Shown piece by piece: positions 7,245-15,291 of a stretch of 35,353 nucleotides of DNA. The notes under the pieces are model-generated. The model had not been told where the DNA came from, made no database searches, and saw only the letters and a program-made list of their open reading frames with translations. The DNA is taken from positions 1 to 35,353 of the forward strand of contig CAVHIG010000014.1 of NCBI GenBank assembly GCA_963636105.1, read 5' to 3'. This DNA comes from CAVHIG01 sp963636105. Lineage in GTDB: Bacteria > Bacillota > Clostridia > Peptostreptococcales > Anaerovoracaceae. A program made the translations under genes and the position numbers. Numbering within the stretch: position 1 is the first letter of the stretch; each line of letters begins with the position of its first letter.

Positions 7245-7613
7245 ATGATTCAGACTGAAACAAGATTGAGAGTCGCTGACAATTCCGGTGCAAAGGAACT
7301 CTTATGTATCCGTATTCTGGGCGGTACTAGCCGTCAGTATGCGAATATAGGCGACATAATCGTTTGCGCTGTAAAGGATGCAACACCGGGTGGCGTTGTA
7401 AAGAAGAGCGATGTAGTGAAGGCTGTAGTTGTAAGAACAAAGCACGGAGCAAGAAGACCTGACGGCAGCTATGTAAAGTTTGACCAGAATGCCGCAGTTA
7501 TCATAAAGGATGATAAGAATCCGGTAGGAACTCGTATCTTTGGACCTGTTGCCAGAGAGCTTCGTGAAAAGGGCTTCATGAAGATAGTATCTCTCGCCCC
7601 GGAAGTACTGTAG
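7245..7613 (+). CDS. rplN: 50S ribosomal protein L14
   Basis: 122 residues, the canonical length, starting MIQTETRLRVADNSGAKELLCIRILGG and holding GTRIFGPVARELR at the end. L14 forms part of the subunit interface. AAAGGAGG precedes the ATG. The stop lies within the Shine-Dalgarno region of rplX. Confidence 0.97.
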   Translation: MIQTETRLRVADNSGAKELLCIRILGGTSRQYANIGDIIVCAVKDATPGGVVKKSDVVKAVVVRTKHGARRPDGSYVKFDQNAAVIIKDDKNPVGTRIFGPVARELREKGFMKIVSLAPEVL

Positions 7614-7625
7614 GAGGTGCGGAGA

Positions 7626-7931
7626 ATGAAAATTAAGAAGAATGATACAGTAGTAGTTATCACCGGTAAGGATGCCGGCAAAAAGGGCAAGGTCATCAAG
7701 GCTATGCCGAAGGAAAACAGAGTAATCGTAGAGGGCGTAAATATCCAGACAAAGCACGCAAAGCAGACTAGAAAAGCAAAGGCTGAGATAAAGCATCAGG
7801 AAGGCCCTATCGATGCTTCAAACGTAATGTACTTTGATAAGAAAGCCGATGCCGCTTCAAGAATCGGATACAAGATTGAGAACGGCAAGAAGGTAAGAGT
7901 TGCCAAGAAATCCGGCAGCGTAATAGACTAA
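7626..7931 (+). CDS. rplX: 50S ribosomal protein L24
   Basis: 101 residues, with a KOW motif (DTVVVITGKDAGKKGKV) at the N-terminus, an assembly initiator of the 50S subunit. The start is the ATG at 7626, seven bases after AGGAGGT (7612-7618). An upstream GTG at 7617 overlaps that site and would add MRR only, so it is not used. Confidence 0.95.
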   Translation: MKIKKNDTVVVITGKDAGKKGKVIKAMPKENRVIVEGVNIQTKHAKQTRKAKAEIKHQEGPIDASNVMYFDKKADAASRIGYKIENGKKVRVAKKSGSVID

Positions 7932-7948
7932 GAAAGGAGGAGACGATT

Positions 7949-8491
7949 TTGGCAGCAAGATTAAGAGAAACTTATAAAAAAGACGTATTCCCTGCAATGC
8001 AGGAAAAGTTCCAATATAAGAACGTAATGGAAGTTCCTAAGCTCGTAAAGGTTACTATCAATATGGGTCTTGGCGAGGCAAAGGATAACGCAAAAATGAT
8101 GGAGACAGCTGTAGAAGAGCTCGGACTCATCAGCGGCCAGAAGCCTGTAGTTACAAAGGCTAAGAAGTCAATCGCAAACTTCAAGGTAAGACAGGGCATG
8201 CCTGTAGGCGCAAAGGTTACCTTGAGGGGAGACAATATGTACTATTTCATAGACAAGTTCTTCAACATCGCTCTTCCGAGAGTAAGAGACTTCAAGGGCG
8301 TAAGCAAGAATTCCTTCGATGGCAGAGGCAATTACTCCATCGGTATCAAGGAGCAGCTCGTATTCCCTGAAATCAGCTATGATAAGGTAGACAAGATCAA
8401 GGGCATGAACATCGTATTTACTACGACGGCAAAGACAGACGAAGAAGCAGCAGCTCTTCTGCAGCTCCTCGGAATGCCGTTTGAGAAATAA
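7949..8491 (+). CDS. rplE: 50S ribosomal protein L5 (TTG start)
   Basis: 180 residues, standard for L5, which binds 5S rRNA and contacts the P-site tRNA. Recognised by VTINMGLGEAKDNAK, GQKPVVTKAKKSIANFK and the G-MNIVFTTTAKTDEEA end. The initiator is a TTG, eight bases after a perfect AAAGGAGG (7933-7940); the first ATG lies well inside the conserved region, so the TTG start is well supported. Confidence 0.94.
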   Translation: MAARLRETYKKDVFPAMQEKFQYKNVMEVPKLVKVTINMGLGEAKDNAKMMETAVEELGLISGQKPVVTKAKKSIANFKVRQGMPVGAKVTLRGDNMYYFIDKFFNIALPRVRDFKGVSKNSFDGRGNYSIGIKEQLVFPEISYDKVDKIKGMNIVFTTTAKTDEEAAALLQLLGMPFEK

Positions 8492-8504
8492 TTAGGAGGG
8501 AATT

Positions 8505-8690
8505 ATGGCAAAGACATCTCTCAAAGTAAAGCAGGCAAGAAAGCCTAAGTTTTCAACACGTGCATACACAAGATGCAGAATCTGCGGAAGACCGCACTCC
8601 GTATTGAAGAAGTATGGAATCTGCAGAATTTGTTTCAGAGAGCTTGCTTATAAGGGCGAGATCCCAGGCGTAAAGAAAGCAAGCTGGTAA
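8505..8690 (+). CDS. rpsN: 30S ribosomal protein S14, zinc-binding type
   Basis: 61 residues, the short zinc form of S14. Cysteines 24, 27, 40 and 43 form two CxxC pairs (CRICGRP and CRICF). This is the paralogue used under zinc-replete conditions in many Firmicutes. TTAGGAGGG stands before the ATG. It is followed by an unusually long 103-base spacer with a hairpin before rpsH. Confidence 0.97.
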   Translation: MAKTSLKVKQARKPKFSTRAYTRCRICGRPHSVLKKYGICRICFRELAYKGEIPGVKKASW

Positions 8691-8726
8691 TTAAAAGAGT
8701 TAATATTTTGTGAAGGCCGTCGGGCT

Positions 8727-8752
8727 CCCCGAAAATCGCAAGATTTTTGGGG
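8727..8752 (+). repeat. GNRA-loop hairpin in the rpsN-rpsH spacer (repeat family B)
   Basis: CCCCGAAAATC and GATTTTTGGGG form an 11-bp stem, with one G-U pair, around a GCAA tetraloop. The same hairpin with a GTAA loop occurs in both units of the 103-bp repeat before rplC (2052-2077, 2155-2180). There is no T-run, so it is not a standard terminator. It may stabilise or process the mRNA, or be a dispersed palindromic repeat. Confidence 0.8.
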
Positions 8753-8793
8753 ATAGAAACCGTCGGAACCACACAAGGAAGGAGTATATAGTT

Positions 8794-9192
8794 ATGACAA
8801 TGACAGATCCGGTAGCAGATATGCTCACCAGAATCAGAAATGCCAACACCGTAGGTCATGCTACAGTAGAAATTCCGGCTTCCAAGATGAAGAAGTCAAT
8901 CGCTGGAATTCTGACTGAGGAAGGCTATATCAAAGGCTTTGACGTTATCGATGATGACAAGCAGGGCGTTATAAAGGTATACATGAAGTACGGACAGGAC
9001 AAGCAGAGAGTTATCACTGGAATCAAAAAGATTTCAAAGCCAGGCCTCAAGGTATATGCAAAGGCCAATGAAGTTCCGAAGGTACTCGGCGGCCTCGGTA
9101 TCGCGATCATCTCCACTTCAAAGGGAGTTATCAGCGACAAGGAAGCAAGAAAGCTCGGAGTTGGCGGCGAAGTTATTTGTTACGTTTGGTAG
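8794..9192 (+). CDS. rpsH: 30S ribosomal protein S8
   Basis: 132 residues, normal for S8, with DPVADMLTRIRNANTV at the start and GVISDKEARKLGVGGEVICYVW at the end. S8 organises the central domain of 16S rRNA, and in E. coli represses the spc operon. The ATG at 8794 lies nine bases after AAGGAAGGAG; a second ATG at 8800 is less well spaced. Confidence 0.96.
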   Translation: MTMTDPVADMLTRIRNANTVGHATVEIPASKMKKSIAGILTEEGYIKGFDVIDDDKQGVIKVYMKYGQDKQRVITGIKKISKPGLKVYAKANEVPKVLGGLGIAIISTSKGVISDKEARKLGVGGEVICYVW

Positions 9193-9204
9193 GAGGAAGA
9201 AGAT

Positions 9205-9750
9205 ATGTCAAGAATAGGTAAGAAGCCTGTTGCAATTCCTGCCGGCGTTGAGGTTAAGGTTGACGGAAACAATCTCGTATCTGTCAAGGGACCAAAGGGC
9301 GAGCTGCAGGCGCAGGTTAGCAAATTATTGAAAGTAGAAGTTAAAGACGGTGAAGTGGAAGTTACAAGAGAGAGCGACCACAGAGAGCACAGATCACAGC
9401 ACGGTCTTGCAAGAACTTTGATCAACAATATGGTCATCGGAGTTACTCAGGGCTTCGAAAAGAAGCTTCAGCTTGTAGGCGTAGGTTACAAGACTGAGAA
9501 GCAGGGCAACAAGCTCGTGATGAATCTCGGATACTCCCATCCTGTTATCATGATCGACCCAGAAGGAATCACTACAGAGTGCCCTTCAGCTACTGAAATC
9601 GTAGTAAAGGGTATCGATAAGGCATTTGTCGGAAATTACGCTGCAAACATCAGAGCGTGGAGAGAGCCAGAACCTTACAAGGGCAAGGGTATCAAGTACG
9701 CTGACGAAGTTATTCGCAGAAAAGAAGGCAAGGCCGGCGCGAAAAAATAG
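9205..9750 (+). CDS. rplF: 50S ribosomal protein L6
   Basis: 181 residues, starting MSRIGKKPVAIPAGVEV and holding the L6 signature EPYKGKGIKYADEVIRRKEGKAGAKK at the end (9671-9747). L6 lies near the factor-binding site at the base of the stalk. GTAGGAGGAAG precedes the ATG. Length is standard. Confidence 0.97.
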   Translation: MSRIGKKPVAIPAGVEVKVDGNNLVSVKGPKGELQAQVSKLLKVEVKDGEVEVTRESDHREHRSQHGLARTLINNMVIGVTQGFEKKLQLVGVGYKTEKQGNKLVMNLGYSHPVIMIDPEGITTECPSATEIVVKGIDKAFVGNYAANIRAWREPEPYKGKGIKYADEVIRRKEGKAGAKK

Positions 9751-9768
9751 GAAAGGAGTTAAGACATT

Positions 9769-10134
9769 ATGGCATTTGAAAGTAGAAATGATAGACGTGT
9801 TGTCAGACACGCAAGAGTTAGAAAAAACTTGCATGGAACTCCTGAAAGACCTAGAATGTGCGTTTTCAGAAGCAATAAGAACATCTCCGTTCAGATTATT
9901 GATGACGTAAACGGCGTTACACTGGCTGCTGCTTCCACACTTGACAAGGAGCTCAAGGGTGAGATTCCTTACGGCGGAAATAAAGAAGCTGCAAAGAAGG
10001 TCGGCGAAGCTATCGCAAAGAGAGCTCTTGCGAAGGGAATTGAAAACGTTTGCTTCGACAGAGGCGGATTCTTATATCACGGAAGAGTAAAAGAGTTGGC
10101 TGACGGCGCACGTGAAGCTGGACTGAAATTCTAA
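9769..10134 (+). CDS. rplR: 50S ribosomal protein L18
   Basis: 121 residues with RRVVRHARVRKNLHGTPERPRM and CFDRGGFLYHGRVKELADGAREAGL, the L18 hallmarks. L18 binds 5S rRNA together with L5. GAAAGGAG stands ahead of the ATG. Spacing to the neighbours is 18 and 15 bases. Confidence 0.97.
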   Translation: MAFESRNDRRVVRHARVRKNLHGTPERPRMCVFRSNKNISVQIIDDVNGVTLAAASTLDKELKGEIPYGGNKEAAKKVGEAIAKRALAKGIENVCFDRGGFLYHGRVKELADGAREAGLKF

Positions 10135-10149
10135 CAGGAGGAGAAATCA

Positions 10150-10656
10150 ATGAGACAGAATTTAATTGATGCATCCAAGCTTGAATTAAAAGAAACTATC
10201 GTCAGCATCAGACGTGTTGCAAAGACTGTTAAGGGCGGTAGAAATATGAGATTCAGCGTAACGATCGTTGTCGGAAACGGCGAAGGTTATGTAGGCGTTG
10301 GTCTCGGCAAGGCTCAGGAGATTCCTGAGGCTGTAAGAAAGGCTATCGAGGATGCAAAGAAGAATTTAATATACGTTCCGACAGTGGGCACAACAGTTCC
10401 ACACAGAATCCTGGGAGTTTTCGGAGCGGGCAGAGTACTCATCATGCCTGCTGCACAGGGTACTGGAGTTATCGCGGGTTCTGCTGTACGTACAGTACTT
10501 GAAGCCGCAGGTATCAAGGACGTAAGAGCCAAGTCAATCGGCTCAAACAACGCAGGAAACATGGCTTATGCGACCCTTGAGGGTCTCAGAAACCTGAAGA
10601 CTGTAGAAGAAATCAGCAAGCTCAGAGGAAAGACTTGCGAAGAAATCTTAGGATAA
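10150..10656 (+). CDS. rpsE: 30S ribosomal protein S5
   Basis: 168 residues. The N-terminal double-stranded RNA-binding fold includes KTVKGGRNMRFSVTIVVGNGEGYVGVG, and the C-terminal part has GTGVIAGSAVRTVLEAAGIKD. S5 takes part in decoding fidelity and is the target of spectinomycin resistance mutations in its loop near residues 20-30. ACAGGAGGAG precedes the ATG. Confidence 0.97.
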   Translation: MRQNLIDASKLELKETIVSIRRVAKTVKGGRNMRFSVTIVVGNGEGYVGVGLGKAQEIPEAVRKAIEDAKKNLIYVPTVGTTVPHRILGVFGAGRVLIMPAAQGTGVIAGSAVRTVLEAAGIKDVRAKSIGSNNAGNMAYATLEGLRNLKTVEEISKLRGKTCEEILG

Positions 10657-10670
10657 GGAGGACGCTATAA

Positions 10671-10853
10671 ATGGCTGATAAGATTAAGATTACTCTGACA
10701 AAAAGCACAATCGGCGCTTCCCCTAAGCAGAAGGCAGTTGTAGAAGCGCTTGGATTAAGAAAGATGCACCATTCAGTAGAATTACCTGATACACCGCAGA
10801 CTCGCGGTGCCGTAAAGAAGGTAGAGCATCTTCTTACTGTAGAAGAACTATAA
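10671..10853 (+). CDS. rpmD: 50S ribosomal protein L30
   Basis: 60 residues, the bacterial L30 length, with KITLTKSTIGASPKQKAVVEALGLRKMHHSVELPDTPQTRG-MVKK-type pattern typical of L30. AAGGAGGAC stands before the ATG. Placed as usual between rpsE and rplO. Confidence 0.96.
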   Translation: MADKIKITLTKSTIGASPKQKAVVEALGLRKMHHSVELPDTPQTRGAVKKVEHLLTVEEL

Positions 10854-10871
10854 GATGGGAGGTGCAAGATA

Positions 10872-11312
10872 ATGAAACTTCATGAATTAAGAGCAGCAGA
10901 AGGTTCCACAAAGAAGACTAAGAGAAAGGGTCGCGGTACAGCTACTGGCCAGGGTAAGACAGCCGGCAGAGGTATGAACGGTCAGAACTCAAGATCCGGC
11001 GGCGGCGTAAGACTGGGCTTCGAAGGTGGCCAGATGCCTCTTTACAGAAGATTGCCTAAGAGAGGCTTTACAAATATCTGGGGCACAGAGTACTCCATTA
11101 TAAATGTAAGTGATTTAAACAAATTTGAGGCCGGTACTGTTGTAACTCCTGAGCTTTTGAAGGAAGCAGGATTACTCAAGCAGGTTAAGGACGGCGTGAA
11201 GGTCCTTGGTGAAGGAAACTTGGAAAAGAACATAACCGTTCAGGCTCACAAATTTAGCAAAACAGCAATAGAAAAGATCGAGTCTGCGGGAGGAAAGGCA
11301 GAGGTGATCTAG
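10872..11312 (+). CDS. rplO: 50S ribosomal protein L15
   Basis: 146 residues. The glycine/arginine-rich N-terminus, with KRKGRGTATGQGKTAGRG and a GGGVRLGFEGGQMPLYRRLPKRGF block, is diagnostic of L15, a late 50S assembly protein. GGGAGGTG lies before the ATG. Only one base separates its TAG from the secY ATG. Confidence 0.96.
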   Translation: MKLHELRAAEGSTKKTKRKGRGTATGQGKTAGRGMNGQNSRSGGGVRLGFEGGQMPLYRRLPKRGFTNIWGTEYSIINVSDLNKFEAGTVVTPELLKEAGLLKQVKDGVKVLGEGNLEKNITVQAHKFSKTAIEKIESAGGKAEVI

Positions 11313-11313
11313 T

Positions 11314-12594
11314 ATGGGAATGTTTAAAACAATTGGTCAGGCCTGGAAAGTCGCAGACATAAGAAAGAAAATCATCTTTACTTTGCTCATGCTTGTGGTT
11401 TTCAGAATCGGCTCCAACATACCGGTGCCCGGTATCGACAGAGCTGTTCTCGATTCGGTATTTAACGGCGGAACGGGACTGTTCGCATTGTTTGATCTGT
11501 TCTCCGGAGGATCCTTCAGCAACTTTACAATATTTGCTTTGAGTATTACTCCGTATATCACAGCATCAATTATATTGCAGCTTTTGACCATTGCCATTCC
11601 CGCACTTGAGAGACTTGCAAAAGAAGGCGAAGAGGGTAAGAAAAAAATTGCTCAATATACTCGTTATTTGACAGTCGTACTTGCTTTCATCCAGGCTATA
11701 GGCTTGGCTGTAGGTATGTTCAGGAAGGCTCTTATAAACAGCGACTTTTTCCACGTTGCTGTCATCGTGCTTGTATTATCCGCAGGTACAGCGTTCCTGA
11801 TGTGGCTCGGCGAACAAATCAACGAACACGGTATCGGAAACGGTATTTCACTTATAATCTTCGGTGGTATAATTTCAAGAGTACCGTCTGCTATCCATAC
11901 AACATGGGTCAGCATACAGGCTGGAGAGACAGGAATCATCACAATCCTGGTATTCCTCATCTTCGCACTTGCGGTTATCATAGGTATCATCGAAATTCAG
12001 CAGGGACAGAGAAGAATCCCTGTACAGTACGCAAAGAGAGTAGTGGGCAGAAAAATGTACGGTGGCCAGTCCACGCACATTCCGCTCAGAGTAAATCAGG
12101 CAGGAGTTATTCCGGTAATCTTCTCCCTTTCACTCTTGCAATTCCCACTTACGATCACTTATTTCTTCTCAAATTCGTCATATACTGAGTGGGTTACAAA
12201 GTGGCTGTCACCTTATGGACAGCCGGGCGTATGGATCTATGTGGTATTGAATATCTTATTGACATTCTTCTTCACATATTTCTACACAGCAGTTACCTTC
12301 AATCCTGCTGAAGTATCAGCAAACATGAAGGCAAATGGCGGATTTATTCCGGGTATCAGACCGGGAAGAGCTACTACTGAATATTTAAACAAGGTAATGA
12401 CAAGAATTACCTTTGTGGGAGCTATCTTCCTGGCAGTTATCTCGACTATGCCTTATATCATCAGCAATTTCACAACTCTGGACTTCAGATTCGGCGGCAC
12501 ATCACTTCTGATCGTTGTCGGCGTAGCGCTCGAAACAATGAAGCAGCTTGAAAACCAGATGGTAATGAGAAATTACGAAGGCTTCTTGAAATAG
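11314..12594 (+). CDS. secY: Protein translocase subunit SecY
   Basis: 426 residues with about ten hydrophobic membrane segments. SecY is the pore of the Sec translocon in the cell membrane. Recognised by FRIGSNIPVPGID near the start, the plug region GLFALFDLFSGGSFSNFTIFALSITPYITASIILQLL spread over residues about 49-90, and cytoplasmic loops with RRIPVQYAKRVVG and GGFIPGIRPGRATTEYL. The lack of space after rplO implies coupled translation; GAGGTGATCT at the end of rplO serves as its binding site. Confidence 0.97.
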   Translation: MGMFKTIGQAWKVADIRKKIIFTLLMLVVFRIGSNIPVPGIDRAVLDSVFNGGTGLFALFDLFSGGSFSNFTIFALSITPYITASIILQLLTIAIPALERLAKEGEEGKKKIAQYTRYLTVVLAFIQAIGLAVGMFRKALINSDFFHVAVIVLVLSAGTAFLMWLGEQINEHGIGNGISLIIFGGIISRVPSAIHTTWVSIQAGETGIITILVFLIFALAVIIGIIEIQQGQRRIPVQYAKRVVGRKMYGGQSTHIPLRVNQAGVIPVIFSLSLLQFPLTITYFFSNSSYTEWVTKWLSPYGQPGVWIYVVLNILLTFFFTYFYTAVTFNPAEVSANMKANGGFIPGIRPGRATTEYLNKVMTRITFVGAIFLAVISTMPYIISNFTTLDFRFGGTSLLIVVGVALETMKQLENQMVMRNYEGFLK

Positions 12595-12606
12595 AGGAGG
12601 AAAGAT

Positions 12607-13251
12607 ATGAATATAATTTTACTTGGCCCTCCGGGTGCCGGCAAGGGCACTCAGGCGGCGAGAATAACCGCTAAATACGGCATTCCTCAGATTTCAACCG
12701 GAGATATATTCAGAAAGAATATTAAAGAAGGTACAGAGCTCGGCCTTAAGGCAAAGGCCTACATGGACAAGGGCGAGCTCGTCCCTGACGACCTCGTTAT
12801 TGAGATCGCTACGGCAAGACTTCTTGAGGATGATTGCAAGGCCGGCTTTATGCTGGATGGTTTTCCGAGAACTGTATATCAGGCAGAAAAGCTTGATGAG
12901 TTCCTGGCAAAGCATGGCATGAAGATCGACAGTGTACTCGATATCGAAGTTGAAAAGAGCATTCTTCTTGCAAGAATCATAGGCAGAAGAGTATGCAAGG
13001 CTTGCGGAGCGACTTATCACGTAGTGAATATGCCGCCTGCTAAGGAAGGCGTATGCGACAGCTGCGGTGGTGAGCTTTACCAGAGAGCTGACGATACCGA
13101 GGCAACTGTAAAGAACAGAATAGAAGTTTATGAAGCTCAGACGATGCCTCTCGTAGATTACTACGAAAAGGCCGGAAATATAGTACATATTGACGGAAGC
13201 GCGGAGCTTGACGATGTTTTCGCCGAAATCGTAAAGACTTTAGGAGCGTAA
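12607..13251 (+). CDS. adk: Adenylate kinase, zinc-lid type
   Basis: 214 residues. Adenylate kinase converts ATP and AMP to two ADP in the cytoplasm. The P-loop GPPGAGKGT spans residues 7-15, and GFPRT lies at 85-89. The lid domain carries C130, C133, C150 and C153, a four-cysteine zinc site as in many Gram-positive enzymes. AGAGGAGGAAAG precedes the ATG. Linked to secY and map as in most Firmicutes. Confidence 0.97.
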   Translation: MNIILLGPPGAGKGTQAARITAKYGIPQISTGDIFRKNIKEGTELGLKAKAYMDKGELVPDDLVIEIATARLLEDDCKAGFMLDGFPRTVYQAEKLDEFLAKHGMKIDSVLDIEVEKSILLARIIGRRVCKACGATYHVVNMPPAKEGVCDSCGGELYQRADDTEATVKNRIEVYEAQTMPLVDYYEKAGNIVHIDGSAELDDVFAEIVKTLGA

Positions 13252-13253
13252 GC

Positions 13254-14000
13254 ATGATCATTATCAAATCAGAACAAGAGATAGACATAATGAGAGAATC
13301 CGGGAAAGTGACGGGATACATTCTTCATGAGCTTGAGAATTTTATCAAGCCTGGTATGTCCACTTTGGAAGTAAATGAATTCATAGAAAAGACTATCAGA
13401 AAGCATAAGATGATTCCGACCTTTAAAGGTTATTGTGGATTCCCCGCTGCCTCCTGTATATCGGTAAATGATGTAGTTGTACACGGTATACCGGATGCAA
13501 AGACGATCCTTAGGGAGGGTGATATAGTCAGTGTCGACATAGGAAGCACCTATAAGGGCTACGTGAGCGACGCGGCGAGGACTTATCCTGTAGGAAAGAT
13601 AAGCGATGAGGCTGCCCGCCTGATAAGGGTGACAAGGGAAAGCTTCTTTGAAGGACTCAAGTATTGTAAGGTCGGCAACAGACTTTCCGACATCTCTCAC
13701 GCCATTCAGGTGAAGGCGGAGGGTGAAGGCTTCTCTGTAGTCAGAGACTTTGTCGGACATGGAGTCGGCAGACAAATGCATGAAGATCCGCAAATCCCAA
13801 ATTATGGAAAGCCAGGCAGAGGCCCGCGGCTGGCAAAAGGCATGGTCTTTGCGATAGAACCTATGATTTGCCAAGGAGACTACGAAGTAGATGTCCTGCT
13901 GGATGACTGGACTACCGTAACGGTGGATGGAAAGCTTGCGGCTCATTATGAAAATACTGTTGTTATAACTGATGGTGAGCCAGAGCTGCTTACCTTGTAA
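13254..14000 (+). CDS. map: Methionine aminopeptidase, type I
   Basis: 248 residues. Removes the initiator methionine from new proteins. All five metal ligands are visible: D95 (SVDIG), D106 (SDAART), H169 (GHGVG), E202 (AIEPM) and E233 (HYENT). The start lies two bases after the adk stop, with TTTAGGAGCG as the binding site inside adk. A KOW-domain gene that follows map in many Clostridia is absent; infA comes next. Confidence 0.97.
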   Translation: MIIIKSEQEIDIMRESGKVTGYILHELENFIKPGMSTLEVNEFIEKTIRKHKMIPTFKGYCGFPAASCISVNDVVVHGIPDAKTILREGDIVSVDIGSTYKGYVSDAARTYPVGKISDEAARLIRVTRESFFEGLKYCKVGNRLSDISHAIQVKAEGEGFSVVRDFVGHGVGRQMHEDPQIPNYGKPGRGPRLAKGMVFAIEPMICQGDYEVDVLLDDWTTVTVDGKLAAHYENTVVITDGEPELLTL

Positions 14001-14019
14001 AGGAAAGGGAGATGCATTT

Positions 14020-14238
14020 ATGGCGAAAAAGGACGTCATTGAGGTACTTGGAACCGTAGTAGATGCGCAGCCAAACGCAATGTTTAAGGTGAAGCTCGAA
14101 AACGGATACGAGGTACTCGCACACATTTCGGGAAAAATCAGAATGAACTTCATAAGGATCCTACCGGGTGATAAGGTAAAGGTGGAGCTTTCTCCATATG
14201 ACCTGACTCGCGGAAGGATTACTTGGAGAGACAAATAG
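14020..14238 (+). CDS. infA: Translation initiation factor IF-1
   Basis: 72 residues, the exact IF-1 length: MAKKDVIEVLGTVVDAQPNA, then HISGKIRMNFIRILPGDKV and LSPYDLTRGRITWRDK. IF-1 is a single OB-fold that blocks the A site during initiation. AAAGGAAAGGGAG stands ahead of the ATG at 14020. The frame is open further upstream into map, but that part is not IF-1-like. Its TAG is part of a 7-bp hairpin (14236-14253). Confidence 0.97.
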   Translation: MAKKDVIEVLGTVVDAQPNAMFKVKLENGYEVLAHISGKIRMNFIRILPGDKVKVELSPYDLTRGRITWRDK

Positions 14239-14275
14239 CGAACCTTTTCGCTAAGATGTATAGGAGGTTTATAAA

Positions 14276-14389
14276 ATGAAAGTGAGAGCTTCAGTAAAAC
14301 CTATCTGCGAAAAGTGCAAGATCATCAAGAGAAACGGAAAAGTTATGGTGATCTGTGAAAATCCTAAGCACAAGCAGAAGCAGGGTTGA
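14276..14389 (+). CDS. rpmJ: 50S ribosomal protein L36, zinc-ribbon type
   Basis: A 37-residue protein beginning MKVRASVKPICEKCKIIKRN. C11, C14, C27 and H32 form the zinc ribbon of the C+ form of L36. TAGGAGGT at 14261-14268 suits the ATG at 14276. It sits between infA and rpsM exactly as in other bacteria. A hairpin TAGCGAA/TTCGCTA (14236-14253) lies in the 37-base spacer before it. Confidence 0.97.
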   Translation: MKVRASVKPICEKCKIIKRNGKVMVICENPKHKQKQG

Positions 14390-14482
14390 TTTAATCAAAC
14401 AATTTAGATAAAATTTTTTAGCATTCATGCAGATGATATCGCCTGCGGAGGCGGAGTATGCGTGAGAGAAAGGATGGAAAAT

Positions 14483-14860
14483 ATGGCTCGTATAGCCGGT
14501 GTCGATTTACCGAGAGACAAAAGAGTAGAAATCGGTCTGACATACATCTACGGTATTGGAAGACCAACGTCACTTGCGATCTTAGAGAAGGCAGGAGTAA
14601 ACCCTGATACCAGAGTAAAAGATCTTACAGAGGATGAAGCCGGTGCAATAAGAAAGATTATTGACACTGAGTACATTGTAGAAGGTGACCTCAGAAGAGA
14701 AGTTTCCATGAATATCAAGAGACTCATGGAAATCGGATGCTACAGAGGCATCAGACACAGAAGAGGACTTCCTGTAAGAGGTCAGGGCACAAAGACAAAT
14801 GCCAGAACTCGTAAGGGTCCAAAGAAGACTGTTGGCAGAAAGAAAAAAGCAACGAAGTAA
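14483..14860 (+). CDS. rpsM: 30S ribosomal protein S13
   Basis: 125 residues from MARIAGVDLPRDKRVEIGLTY to the basic tail KKTVGRKKKATK; the RHRRGLPVRGQGTKTNARTRKG block is diagnostic. S13 contacts the P-site tRNA and bridges the subunits. The ATG at 14483 follows AGAAAGGA by eight bases; the in-frame ATG at 14462 would add seven residues absent from the family. The 93-base spacer before it carries no clear signal. Confidence 0.96.
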   Translation: MARIAGVDLPRDKRVEIGLTYIYGIGRPTSLAILEKAGVNPDTRVKDLTEDEAGAIRKIIDTEYIVEGDLRREVSMNIKRLMEIGCYRGIRHRRGLPVRGQGTKTNARTRKGPKKTVGRKKKATK

Positions 14861-14874
14861 GGAGGTAGGATGAA

Positions 14875-15273
14875 ATGGCTAAAGCTGTAAAAAAAGCAGT
14901 TAGAAAAAAGAGAAAAGAACGTAAAAACATCGAAAAAGGCCAGGCACATATCCAGTCCACCTTCAACAACACACTTGTAACGTTGACTGATATGAGCGGA
15001 AACGCACTTTCCTGGTCCAGCGCTGGCTCCCTCGGATTCAAGGGTTCCAGAAAATCCACGCCGTTTGCGGCACAGTCAGCAGCAGAAGAAGCTGCAAAGG
15101 CTGCTATGGAGCATGGTCTGAAGACTGTAGAAGTATATGTAAAGGGTCCTGGTTCCGGCAGAGAAGCCGCTATCAGAGCACTTCAGGCTGCAGGTCTTGA
15201 AATCACCCTTATCAAGGATATCACACCGATTCCTCATAACGGCTGCAGACCACCAAAGAGAAGAAGAGTTTAG
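14875..15273 (+). CDS. rpsK: 30S ribosomal protein S11
   Basis: 132 residues: a basic N-terminus, then AHIQSTFNNTLVTLTDMSGNA and the C-terminal ITPIPHNGCRPPKRRRV, which is the universal S11 end. S11 forms part of the platform near the E site. AAGGAGGTAGG precedes the ATG. Confidence 0.97.
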   Translation: MAKAVKKAVRKKRKERKNIEKGQAHIQSTFNNTLVTLTDMSGNALSWSSAGSLGFKGSRKSTPFAAQSAAEEAAKAAMEHGLKTVEVYVKGPGSGREAAIRALQAAGLEITLIKDITPIPHNGCRPPKRRRV

Positions 15274-15291
15274 TGAAAGGAGAGTAATGGA

